A stretch of 8,419 nucleotides of DNA from the NCBI GenBank assembly GCA_027008965.1, contig JALVDN010000303.1:1-8419 (forward strand), given 5' to 3'. The notes beneath the pieces are model-generated. The model saw only the letters and a list, made by a program, of their open reading frames with translations. It searched no databases and had not been told where the DNA came from. Source of the stretch: Flavobacteriales bacterium. Its GTDB lineage: Bacteria; Bacteroidota; Bacteroidia; Flavobacteriales; Flavobacteriaceae. Numbering within the stretch: position 1 is the stretch's first letter; every line of letters begins with the position of its first letter. The position numbers and the translations under genes were made by a program. Below, one piece after another: positions 1 through 6,761 of the stretch.

Positions 1-726
1 GATAAAGTGTGGGGTGTTTTTATGCGGGAAGGATCAGATAAACCCATGGTTCGCCGGTTTAAAGTGGGGGGAATATATGAAACCGAAATGGATGATTATG
101 ACCGGTCTTATATCATTGGAGACTTGCGTATGGTGAAGCAATTGTATAAATGGCCCGATACGGTGGCGGGGGGATATGAAATCAGGCTTAAAGATTTTGA
201 CCGAATGGAGGATGTAACACAAAAATTAAATGAGTATATTGATCCTACATTGGTGGCATTGCATATCAAAGAAATACATCCCTTTATTTTTGATTGGCTG
301 GATATGTTTGACTTTAACCTGTACATCATAATAGGTATTCTAATATTAGTAAGCGCTTTGAATATGGCCACGGTATTATTGGTTTTGATTGCCGAACGTA
401 CGAGGTTTATAGGTTTGATGAAAACTTTAGGAGCATCCAACCGCTATATCATTTCCGTTTTTTTGCTGAAAGCCGCCTGGTTTATATCGGTTGGACTTTT
501 TATTGGCAATCTTATTGCCCTTGGCTTGATTTGGTTTCAACAAAAAACAGGTTTCATCAAACTGGATCCTGAGACTTATTACGTACAAACCGCACCATTT
601 ATCATTCACCCTCTGAGTTTATTATATCTGAATGTTGGGGTCTTATTGATGATATTATTGTTGCTTGTACTTCCCGCCCTGTTTATTTCCCAAATTTCTC
701 CTTCAAAGGTGATGAAGTTTGAGTAG
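1..726 (+). CDS. FtsX/LolC-type ABC transporter permease, C-terminal part (5' truncated by window)
   Basis: The frame is open from base 1, so the true start lies upstream; a GTG at 7 is only the first in-window start-like codon. What is visible is about 240 residues: a soluble extracytoplasmic stretch (roughly the first 95 residues), then three strongly hydrophobic segments near residues 104-130, 150-175 and 205-230. Between the first two is the cytoplasmic loop with LMKTLGAS. This matches the 'G(I)LKALGA' coupling loop of FtsX/MacB/LolC-E permeases, which contacts the ATPase. The end ISPSKVMKFE matches the 'P..A(I/V)(R/K)(F/Y)(D/E)' ending common in this family. By family knowledge such inner-membrane permeases pair with a LolD/MacB-type ATPase to move lipoproteins or other cargo out of the inner membrane. 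The Lol assignment over other FtsX-type exporters is an inference, because the N-terminal half is missing. It converges on the next gene with 4 bp between stop codons. Confidence 0.8.
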   Translation, partial: DKVWGVFMREGSDKPMVRRFKVGGIYETEMDDYDRSYIIGDLRMVKQLYKWPDTVAGGYEIRLKDFDRMEDVTQKLNEYIDPTLVALHIKEIHPFIFDWLDMFDFNLYIIIGILILVSALNMATVLLVLIAERTRFIGLMKTLGASNRYIISVFLLKAAWFISVGLFIGNLIALGLIWFQQKTGFIKLDPETYYVQTAPFIIHPLSLLYLNVGVLLMILLLLVLPALFISQISPSKVMKFE

Positions 727-730
727 TTTT

Positions 731-2539
731 TTAAAGTATAAGACGCACTCCACCCAATTCTTCCAACCGGTAAGGGAATTTTTCATCCGGTGAACCGATA
801 AACATAAAATTGATGGGAATATTCCATTTTTTGGAAAGCTCACGGATCAGTTCCGGTCCGAATTCACCTTCAATAGGCACAAATTCTATATGGATTTCAG
901 GGTATTCTTCGTCCAGGATTTTGATTTTTTCCACCAGCTCGGGATCGGGTTTTTGTCCGGGTGGTAACACCGTAACGATTTTGACTTTTTTGGTGTGTTC
1001 ATTGTCGCGTATATAGAGCATGGCTTTGTTGAGGTTGGCCATACTTTTCCCTTTGGTGAAGAAAACAAATTCCTGCGAATTGATTTCGTCAATCAAACGG
1101 TTGATGCTTTTATGCATGCGTAAGAAAAATTCACGAATAGGTTCAAAAATGTATTGAAGGATGTTTAATAGAAGTTTTAGTAATAATGTTCTGTTTAGCA
1201 TAATCATCACAAACATCACCGTAGGAATAAAGTAAATGAGAAAAACACTCCAATTGCTCGGATCGTCCGGATCTTCGGGTTTTATCATAATGTTACCCAA
1301 AAGCGCTAAGGAAACAGCAGAGAATGCAATGATAATTCCAATCCAAGGGGCTCTTTCGGGGCGGGGTAAATGTTTTCTTTTGATTTTGAGCAGAACATTT
1401 CCTACCACAAACAATAGCATCACCGATAAGAAAGAAATGGTGTATACACCGGCTAGTGTGGTTACTTTTCCTTTGCTGAAAAGGAGTACGGACACGCTTA
1501 ATAGAAAAAAGAAAATAATAATTCTATAGGAAGCGTTTCGTTTATTTTTCTTGAGAAAATAATTGGGCATGATACGATCTAATGTCAAACGTTCCAATAA
1601 GCCTGTCACGCCTATATAACTTGTCAGGACGGCTCCTGAAAGAACCAAAAATGCATCCACGGAAATAAAAGTTGCCAACCACGATCCAGCAGAAGTTTCT
1701 CCCAATTGTACTAACAATGTGTTTTTATTGACTTCATCAATAGGTAAAACGGCAATGGCCAAAAAAGCCATAAGCGGATTCAAAATACTGACCACTATCC
1801 ACATGTTGCGCAAAGTTTTGGGAAATACACCGGGTTTTTGTTCTTCAACAAAATTGGCCGAACTTTCAAAACCCGAGATGCCCAACATGGATGCTGCAAA
1901 TCCAAAAAATATGGCCATCCAAATATTTCCATACTTAAGCGGGCGATGCCAATTTTCAAGAAAAACATCCCATCCGTGCAGTGCAACATAAATAATCAAA
2001 GAAAAAATGAGCATGCTCATCACCGTGAGGTGAAAAAGAAATATGGCAATGGCCACTTTAGCGGATTCTCTGATACCCATAATGGCTAATCCGGCAAAAA
2101 CGGCCAATAATCCGATGGTTGCAAGGATGATAATATTGTTGTCATGTATACCCAAAAGATGAAAAAGATAATGAATAGCTTCATTGGCCGAAATAACTGC
2201 CGTGGCCATATAAGATAGCAAAGTCAATGTTGCCGCAATGGATGACATACGTTTACTGGTGGTATTTAAAAGCGCATTATATGCACCCCCGTTGAGTGGA
2301 AGGGCGCCTACAACTTCACCATAAATTTTCCTGAAAAAATATAAAACCAGGGCCACAATCAAAAGCGTAATCCATGCATATTGACCTGCAAAATAAATAG
2401 CATAAGCCGAAACATATAAAACCGAAGAACTGATATCATTCCCACTGATGGCTGTGGCCGCCAATTCACCTAATTTCTCATGTTTAGGTTGCAACACAAC
2501 ATCTTGATTTTCTTCTGATAAAGCATCTTTTTTTCTCAT
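731..2539 (-). CDS. APC-superfamily amino-acid-type permease with cytosolic C-terminal domain
   Basis: The protein is 602 residues from the ATG at 2539. An in-frame TTG directly upstream (2542) gives one extra residue and is less likely. About twelve hydrophobic segments occupy residues ~35 to ~450. Segment 1 contains the unwound-helix-like SGNDISSSVLYVSA (residues 32-45), which fits the substrate-binding region of APC transporters. Other APC-like motifs are LPLNGGAYNALLN (~80-92) and GFESSANFVEEQ (~223-234), the latter followed by PGVFPKTLRNMW. By family knowledge it would import amino acids or related small molecules across the inner membrane by cation-coupled transport; the substrate cannot be read from sequence. 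Residues ~465-602 form a charged soluble tail with alternating beta/alpha pattern (KVKIVTVLPPG, IHIEFVPI, INFMFIGSPDE) ending GGVRLIL. This tail resembles a nucleotide-binding or USP-like regulatory fold, which is a weak inference. The gene is transcribed divergently from the tig operon. Confidence 0.85.
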   Translation of the reverse strand: MRKKDALSEENQDVVLQPKHEKLGELAATAISGNDISSSVLYVSAYAIYFAGQYAWITLLIVALVLYFFRKIYGEVVGALPLNGGAYNALLNTTSKRMSSIAATLTLLSYMATAVISANEAIHYLFHLLGIHDNNIIILATIGLLAVFAGLAIMGIRESAKVAIAIFLFHLTVMSMLIFSLIIYVALHGWDVFLENWHRPLKYGNIWMAIFFGFAASMLGISGFESSANFVEEQKPGVFPKTLRNMWIVVSILNPLMAFLAIAVLPIDEVNKNTLLVQLGETSAGSWLATFISVDAFLVLSGAVLTSYIGVTGLLERLTLDRIMPNYFLKKNKRNASYRIIIFFFLLSVSVLLFSKGKVTTLAGVYTISFLSVMLLFVVGNVLLKIKRKHLPRPERAPWIGIIIAFSAVSLALLGNIMIKPEDPDDPSNWSVFLIYFIPTVMFVMIMLNRTLLLKLLLNILQYIFEPIREFFLRMHKSINRLIDEINSQEFVFFTKGKSMANLNKAMLYIRDNEHTKKVKIVTVLPPGQKPDPELVEKIKILDEEYPEIHIEFVPIEGEFGPELIRELSKKWNIPINFMFIGSPDEKFPYRLEELGGVRLIL

Positions 2540-2597
2540 CAATTATAGCCTTAAAAACAAATACGAATGTAGTAAAAACTTTAAAATATATAAAAAT

Positions 2598-2605
2598 CAA
2601 AGTTA
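2598..2605 (-). promoter_or_regulatory. Candidate -7 box for the APC permease gene
   Basis: On the minus strand this reads TAACTTTG, an exact match to TAnnTTTG. It lies about 60 bp upstream of the permease ATG at 2539, so transcription would start near 2590 with a leader of roughly 50 nt. A -33 TTG is not visible. One copy of the GGATTATAAA decamer lies 14 bp upstream of it (2629-2620), over the place where a -33 element would be expected. Confidence 0.45.
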
Positions 2606-2619
2606 TGAAATTAATTGTG

Positions 2620-2766
2620 TTTATAATCCTATAAATTTTTTTTATCAAAAAATAAAATCAAGGTTCAATTGTTACTTAACTTTGCACTTTAAAATTTAAT
2701 AAATTAACCCCTTTATAATCCATCGGAAGAGTTTGTTTTTGTTAAAGAAATAAAGCGGATTATAAA
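2620..2766. repeat. Three copies of decamer TTTATAATCC (two direct, one inverted)
   Basis: TTTATAATCC occurs at 2620-2629 and 2712-2721. Its reverse complement GGATTATAAA occurs at 2757-2766. The second and third copies form a perfect 10-bp inverted repeat with a 35-bp spacer. The flanking bases differ between copies, so this is not one longer duplicated stretch. Two copies sit upstream of -7 boxes in the same relative orientation: the first upstream of the permease box, the third upstream of the proximal tig box. Binding by a shared regulator is an inference. Confidence 0.6.
2677..2684 (+). promoter_or_regulatory. Candidate distal -7 box for tig operon
   Basis: TAACTTTG, an exact TAnnTTTG match, 136 bp upstream of the tig ATG. 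If used it would give a leader of roughly 130 nt that includes the inverted pair of decamers at 2712-2721 and 2757-2766. No -33 element was recognised. Confidence 0.4.
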
Positions 2767-2787
2767 TATATTTCAATAAAAAAATCG

Positions 2788-2795
2788 TATCTTTG
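2788..2795 (+). promoter_or_regulatory. Candidate proximal -7 box for tig operon
   Basis: TATCTTTG, an exact TAnnTTTG match, 25 bp upstream of the tig ATG at 2821, predicting a short leader of about 20 nt. It is the best-placed promoter for the five-gene operon. No TTG is seen at the -33 position. Instead a copy of GGATTATAAA (2757-2766) lies 21 bp upstream. Confidence 0.6.
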
Positions 2796-2820
2796 CAAAT
2801 AGTTTTTTAGAAAAAATTTT

Positions 2821-4266
2821 ATGGAAATCAAGACGATAGAAAAAGAAGGTAATATCAAGCAATTGGAGATACATATTTCTCCCGAAGATTATAAGGATAA
2901 GGTAGAAAAAGACCTGAAAAAACTAAAAAAAGAGACACATTTGCCCGGTTTTCGTCCGGGGAAGGTGCCTATGTCCTTAATCCGTAAACAATATGAAAAG
3001 CCGGCTAAAATTCAAACTATCAACAAGTTGGTGGAAGAGCAATTGGTAAATTTTGTTCGGGATAATAAAATCCGTTTACTCGGTTCTTTTGTCCCGGCCG
3101 AAAATCAAGAAGTTTATTCCTTTGATGAACCGGAATATGTTTTCAGATTTGATTTTTCAGAACTTCCGGAGGTGGAAGTGGATTGGGCTAAGCTGAAAAA
3201 AATTGAAAGATATGAATTTGTACACACGGATGAAGACGTGGAAAATGAAATCAAATATTACCGTGAACGTCATTCCAAATGGGAAGAAACCGATCAAGTG
3301 CGGGAAGGGGATATCATGGCTTTTATTATTGACGATGAAAATGGAGAAAAATGGCATATGGAATTGGGAAGGGCAGATTGGTCTGTGAAAGAACACAAAA
3401 AACTTTTCAAAGGTAAAAAGCCCGGTGAAGTTTTCGAATGGACAATTCAAGAAGCCGAGAAACTTTTCAATTGGGAACCTGAAACACTTGAGAAATTCAA
3501 ACTAAAAGGTTTTGCTCCCAATGAAAAATTGAAATTCAACTTAAATAAAATTTTTCGTCAACAATTACCGGAATTGGATAAAGATTTTTTTAAACAAATT
3601 TTTCCCGAAAAAGAAATAGAAGATTTGGAAGCGTTTAAAAAAGCCGTCAAAGAAAAATTGGATGAAGAGGGTAAAACCATCGGGCTAAACTTGTATAAAA
3701 ACAGTATTTCAAAAAAGCTCGGTGAAGTTTTGAAAGTGGAATTTCCCAAAGATTTTATGATCCGATGGTTGCAATCTGCCGGAAAAGAAAAAATATCTCA
3801 ACAAGAAGCCGAGAAAATTTATGAAGAATCATTGGATGCTTATAAATTGGATGTGGCCCGGGTTAAATTTATAGATGAAAGTGGAGAGGAAATAAAACAT
3901 GAAGATATCATAAAAGAGGCTAAAAGCAGAATTTTAAATTATTATATGACTCATCCGGAATTGGCACAATTTATTCCCGAAGATGAGCAATTGGAACAAA
4001 TGGCTTTGGATTTTTTGAAAGAAGAACAGTTCTTAAAGGAGGTTATGTCTCAATTGCAATACGAATTGTTCTTAGATATACTGATTGATAAAATCGGTAA
4101 AAAACCCAAGCAAGTGAATTGGAGCGAATTTGATAAAATTCAGGAAAAACTGAATAAACCTGCTAAAAAGAAAACCGAAACCACATCCAAAACCAAAAAG
4201 ACAAGCCAGAAAAAAACAACAGCCAAAAAGACAACAAAACAGAAAAGCGATGAAAAATCCCGGTAA
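2821..4266 (+). CDS. tig: Trigger factor, ribosome-associated chaperone with lysine/threonine-rich C-terminal tail
   Basis: This 481-residue protein binds the ribosome near the exit tunnel and shields nascent chains. The N-terminal domain (about 1-150) has the ribosome-docking signature GFRPGKVP at 43-50. A middle domain occupies the FKBP-like PPIase position (~150-250), but I cannot find the usual FKBP core residues beyond GDIMAFII (~162-169). Prolyl isomerase activity is therefore doubtful, as I believe is common for Bacteroidota trigger factors. A long helical C-terminal region (about 260-440) forms the chaperone arms. Residues 446-481 are a low-complexity tail with 14 Lys and 9 Thr in 36 positions, an addition to the usual ~430-450-residue length. 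The ATG at 2821 follows a good -7 box by 25 bp and gives the canonical start MEIKTIEKEG. It is first in the operon and its 3' end overlaps clpP by 17 bp. Confidence rests on the docking motif, domain order and clpP-clpX context. Confidence 0.93.
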   Translation: MEIKTIEKEGNIKQLEIHISPEDYKDKVEKDLKKLKKETHLPGFRPGKVPMSLIRKQYEKPAKIQTINKLVEEQLVNFVRDNKIRLLGSFVPAENQEVYSFDEPEYVFRFDFSELPEVEVDWAKLKKIERYEFVHTDEDVENEIKYYRERHSKWEETDQVREGDIMAFIIDDENGEKWHMELGRADWSVKEHKKLFKGKKPGEVFEWTIQEAEKLFNWEPETLEKFKLKGFAPNEKLKFNLNKIFRQQLPELDKDFFKQIFPEKEIEDLEAFKKAVKEKLDEEGKTIGLNLYKNSISKKLGEVLKVEFPKDFMIRWLQSAGKEKISQQEAEKIYEESLDAYKLDVARVKFIDESGEEIKHEDIIKEAKSRILNYYMTHPELAQFIPEDEQLEQMALDFLKEEQFLKEVMSQLQYELFLDILIDKIGKKPKQVNWSEFDKIQEKLNKPAKKKTETTSKTKKTSQKKTTAKKTTKQKSDEKSR

Positions 4267-4918
4267 AGAATTCAAGAAATATGCAGTTAAACATTTGGGA
4301 ATCAATAGTTTGACACTCCATGAATTTGAAAGTAGCATGACTCCTTACATTATAGAAGAACGTCAATTGAACGTGGCACAAATGGATGTTTTTTCACGCT
4401 TGATGATGGATCGTATTATCTTTTTGGGAACGGCTATCAACGATCAAGTGGCCAATATTATTCAAGCCCAATTATTATTTTTGGAAAGCACCGACCCTGT
4501 CAAGGATATTCAACTCTACATCAATTCACCGGGCGGAGTTGTTTATTCCGGTCTTGGTGTATATGATACCATGCAATATGTCAAACCTGATGTAGCCACC
4601 ATTTGCACAGGCGTGGCGGCCTCTATGGCTGCCGTATTATTGGCGGCAGGAGCGCCAGGAAAACGTTCTGCACTCCCTCACACGCGTGTTATGATTCATC
4701 AACCCCTCGGTGGCGTGCAAGGACAAGCTTCCGACATTGAAATCACGGCCAAGGAAATATTGCGTCTCAAAAATGAATTATATGAAATCCTTTCCAAACA
4801 CACCGGGCAACCTTATGAAAAAATTGAAGAAGATGCCGACCGTGATTATTGGATGCGCGCTGATGAAGCTAAGGAATATGGCATGATAGATGAAATCTTG
4901 GAAAGAAACAATAAATAA
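4250..4918 (+). CDS. clpP: ATP-dependent Clp protease proteolytic subunit ClpP
   Basis: This is a 222-residue serine peptidase that forms the double-heptamer chamber fed by ClpX in the cytoplasm. The catalytic triad is visible: Ser125 in GVAASMAAV, His150 in RVMIHQP and Asp199 in ADRDYW. The INSPGG oxyanion-region motif is at 91-96. The stretch from EERQLNVAQMDVFSRLMMDR to the end is strongly conserved and is decisive for the family. The ATG at 4250 lies inside the end of tig (17-bp overlap in another frame). The N-terminal ~30 residues, including KYAVKHLGINSLTLHEF, match the extension usual in Bacteroidota ClpP, so I keep this start over internal Met30. This extension probably includes a propeptide, which would be cleaved autocatalytically by family knowledge. 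The residue two after Ser125 is Ala where E. coli has Gly, a mild variation. The stop codon shares one base with the clpX start. Confidence 0.96.
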   Translation: MKNPGKEFKKYAVKHLGINSLTLHEFESSMTPYIIEERQLNVAQMDVFSRLMMDRIIFLGTAINDQVANIIQAQLLFLESTDPVKDIQLYINSPGGVVYSGLGVYDTMQYVKPDVATICTGVAASMAAVLLAAGAPGKRSALPHTRVMIHQPLGGVQGQASDIEITAKEILRLKNELYEILSKHTGQPYEKIEEDADRDYWMRADEAKEYGMIDEILERNNK

Positions 4919-6141
4919 TGAGCGAAGGTAACCTTAAAATATGTTCTTTTTGCGGCCGTTCACATCTTGAAGTGGATATGATGATTACGGGCATCAATGC
5001 AATGATTTGCAATGAATGTGTGGACCAAGCCTATGAACTGATTCATCATAAACAAAATCATTCGCATGAAGTGAATGAACTTAAAGTTAGAAAACCCAAA
5101 GAAATCTATGAATTTCTTAACCAATATGTAATCGGTCAGGAAGAAGCCAAAAAAACCATCTCCGTTGCGGTTTATAATCACTACAAAAGATTGATGCAAC
5201 CTCAAAATGATGATGAAGTTGAAATAGAAAAAAGCAATATCCTAATGGTCGGCCCCACAGGAACCGGAAAAACACTTATTGCAAGAAGCATTGCCCGTTT
5301 ATTGGATGTCCCTTTTGCCATTGCCGACGCCACAGTGCTTACACAAGCCGGTTACGTGGGCGAAGACGTAGAAACCATACTAACCAGATTGCTACAAGCT
5401 GCAGATTACGATGTGGAACGTGCAGAGCGGGGAATTGTTTTTATCGATGAAATAGATAAAATAGCCCGGAAGGGAGATAATCCCTCCATAACACGTGACG
5501 TTAGTGGTGAAGGCGTTCAACAAGCCCTGTTGAAATTATTGGAAGGCAGTATTGTGAATGTTCCACCCAAAGGCGGTAGAAAACATCCCATGCAAGAATT
5601 CATTCAAATCAATACAAAAAACATTCTATTTATTGCAGGAGGAGCATTTGATGGTATTGAAAAAATAATAGCCAAAAGACTAAATAAGCAAGCCGTTGGC
5701 TATCAGTCTAAGAATATACAACAAATTAAAGATGAAGATTTATTACAATACATCACGCCGGAAGACGTTAGAAAATACGGTTTAATACCTGAAATAATCG
5801 GACGATTACCGGTGATAACCCATCTTAAGCCTTTGGATAAAAAAGCTTTAAAAGCCATTTTGACCCAACCCAAAAATGCATTGATTAAACAATATAAACG
5901 GCTTTTTTCAATGGACGGAATAGAATTAATTATAAAAAATACAGTCATTGATTATCTGGTTGATTTAGCCTATCAATACGGACTTGGTGCCCGAGGCTTG
6001 AGATCTTTAACTGAAAAAATGCTCCAAGACGCCATGTTTGAATTACCTGGTTCAAATAAAAAGAAACTCACTATAGATCTGGCCTATGCCAGAAAAAAAT
6101 TAGAAAAATTTGACTTTGAAAAATTAAAATTATCAGCATAA
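4918..6141 (+). CDS. clpX: ATP-dependent Clp protease ATP-binding subunit ClpX
   Basis: This 407-residue AAA+ unfoldase recognises tagged substrates and threads them into ClpP. The N-terminal zinc-binding domain has Cys9, Cys12, Cys31 and Cys34. The AAA+ module shows Walker A GPTGTGKT (112-119), pore-1 loop GYVG (145-148), Walker B IVFIDEID (173-180), the RKH substrate loop (221-223), arginine finger region PEIIGRLP (291-298, Arg296) and sensor-2 GARGLR (357-362). The ClpP-docking loop, IGF in E. coli, appears as VGY (260-262). I believe this variant is common in Bacteroidota, and it keeps the hydrophobic-glycine-aromatic pattern. The start codon overlaps the clpP stop as TAATG, so translation is probably coupled and the two subunits co-made. 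The length is normal for the family and no key residue is missing. The next gene starts 2 bp after the stop. Confidence 0.97.
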   Translation: MSEGNLKICSFCGRSHLEVDMMITGINAMICNECVDQAYELIHHKQNHSHEVNELKVRKPKEIYEFLNQYVIGQEEAKKTISVAVYNHYKRLMQPQNDDEVEIEKSNILMVGPTGTGKTLIARSIARLLDVPFAIADATVLTQAGYVGEDVETILTRLLQAADYDVERAERGIVFIDEIDKIARKGDNPSITRDVSGEGVQQALLKLLEGSIVNVPPKGGRKHPMQEFIQINTKNILFIAGGAFDGIEKIIAKRLNKQAVGYQSKNIQQIKDEDLLQYITPEDVRKYGLIPEIIGRLPVITHLKPLDKKALKAILTQPKNALIKQYKRLFSMDGIELIIKNTVIDYLVDLAYQYGLGARGLRSLTEKMLQDAMFELPGSNKKKLTIDLAYARKKLEKFDFEKLKLSA

Positions 6142-6143
6142 AT

Positions 6144-6761
6144 ATGGAAACAATAATCAATACATTTGTCCCTGAAGAAGTGATAGATGATGTACGTGAA
6201 TACTTGTCATTCTATGATGACTTGGAAATCAAAATAGCAAAAGCAAGACAAAGTAAATGGGGAGATTTGAGATACTTCCCAAGTGAAAAAAAATATGTTA
6301 TCACCATCAATGACAATTTGAATAAATATGAATTTCTCTTTACCATGATGCATGAAGTGGCACATTATCTAACCATGAAGAAATACGGTAATAAAGTGAA
6401 ACCTCATGGAAAAGAATGGAAAAAAGAATTTTCAAATCTGTTATTTAAATGTGTTGAAAACCACGAACTTCCCAAAGACGTAGCCGATGCTTTTTATGCG
6501 CATGCAATCAGTCCCAAAGCATCCATTACAACTGATCGAAATTTGAGAAATGTACTCCGGAAATATTCCCATGACTATAATAAAAAAGTGCTTACCTTGG
6601 AAATGATTGGCGAAGGTGATTACTTTGTATATCACGGGAAAATCTTTGAAAGATTAGAACAAAGACGGAAACTGATTCGTTGCAGGGATGTTAACAAAAA
6701 CAAGTATTATCTTTTTCAACCCGATGTGATTGTGAAACGCATTCCGCATGACGTACAATAA
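6144..6761 (+). CDS. SprT-like zinc metallopeptidase-domain protein
   Basis: This is a 205-residue, predicted cytoplasmic protein without signal peptide or membrane segment. The zinc-site motif HEVAH is at 70-74 inside TMMHEVAHYL, and a third ligand candidate, His88, lies in KPHGKEWK. This is the HExxH...H-G-x-x-W arrangement of SprT/SPRTN-type proteases. The C-terminal four-cysteine zinc ribbon of classic SprT is absent: only Cys180 is found there. In its place is a short beta-rich tail (about 148-203, GDYFVYHGKIFERL ... YYLFQPDVIV). In eukaryotes the family digests DNA-protein crosslinks. The role of this bacterial version is not established, and proteolysis here is inferred only from the motif. 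It sits 2 bp after clpX and overlaps manC by 14 bp, so it is almost certainly co-transcribed. The ATG at 6144 is the only sensible start, because the frame has no other Met before the conserved region. Confidence 0.85.
   Translation: METIINTFVPEEVIDDVREYLSFYDDLEIKIAKARQSKWGDLRYFPSEKKYVITINDNLNKYEFLFTMMHEVAHYLTMKKYGNKVKPHGKEWKKEFSNLLFKCVENHELPKDVADAFYAHAISPKASITTDRNLRNVLRKYSHDYNKKVLTLEMIGEGDYFVYHGKIFERLEQRRKLIRCRDVNKNKYYLFQPDVIVKRIPHDVQ

Larger units (their letters stand above)
2540..2820. promoter_or_regulatory. Divergent promoter region between the permease gene and the tig-clpPX operon
   Basis: About 280 bp of very AT-rich DNA with no open frame of note. It holds three matches to the Bacteroidota -7 consensus TAnnTTTG and three copies of the decamer TTTATAATCC, listed separately. 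I could not find convincing TTG-type -33 elements at the usual spacing for any of the boxes. No Shine-Dalgarno sequence precedes either start codon; leaders rich in A/T before ATG are normal in this phylum. No CIRCE-type heat-shock operator was seen. Confidence 0.6.

Noticed and set aside
1236..1991. Open frames antisense to the APC permease (about 1236-1529, 1719-1991, 1838-2089)
   Set aside because: They are shadows of a well-supported coding gene, with no family resemblance and no start context.
2540..2542. TTG start for the APC permease, one codon upstream of the ATG
   Set aside because: The ATG immediately after it is the stronger start, and no ribosome-binding feature favours TTG.
2540..2820. 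CIRCE or other heat-shock operator upstream of tig
   Set aside because: No TTAGCACTC-N9-GAGTGCTAA pattern or close variant is present. The only inverted repeat is the TTTATAATCC pair.
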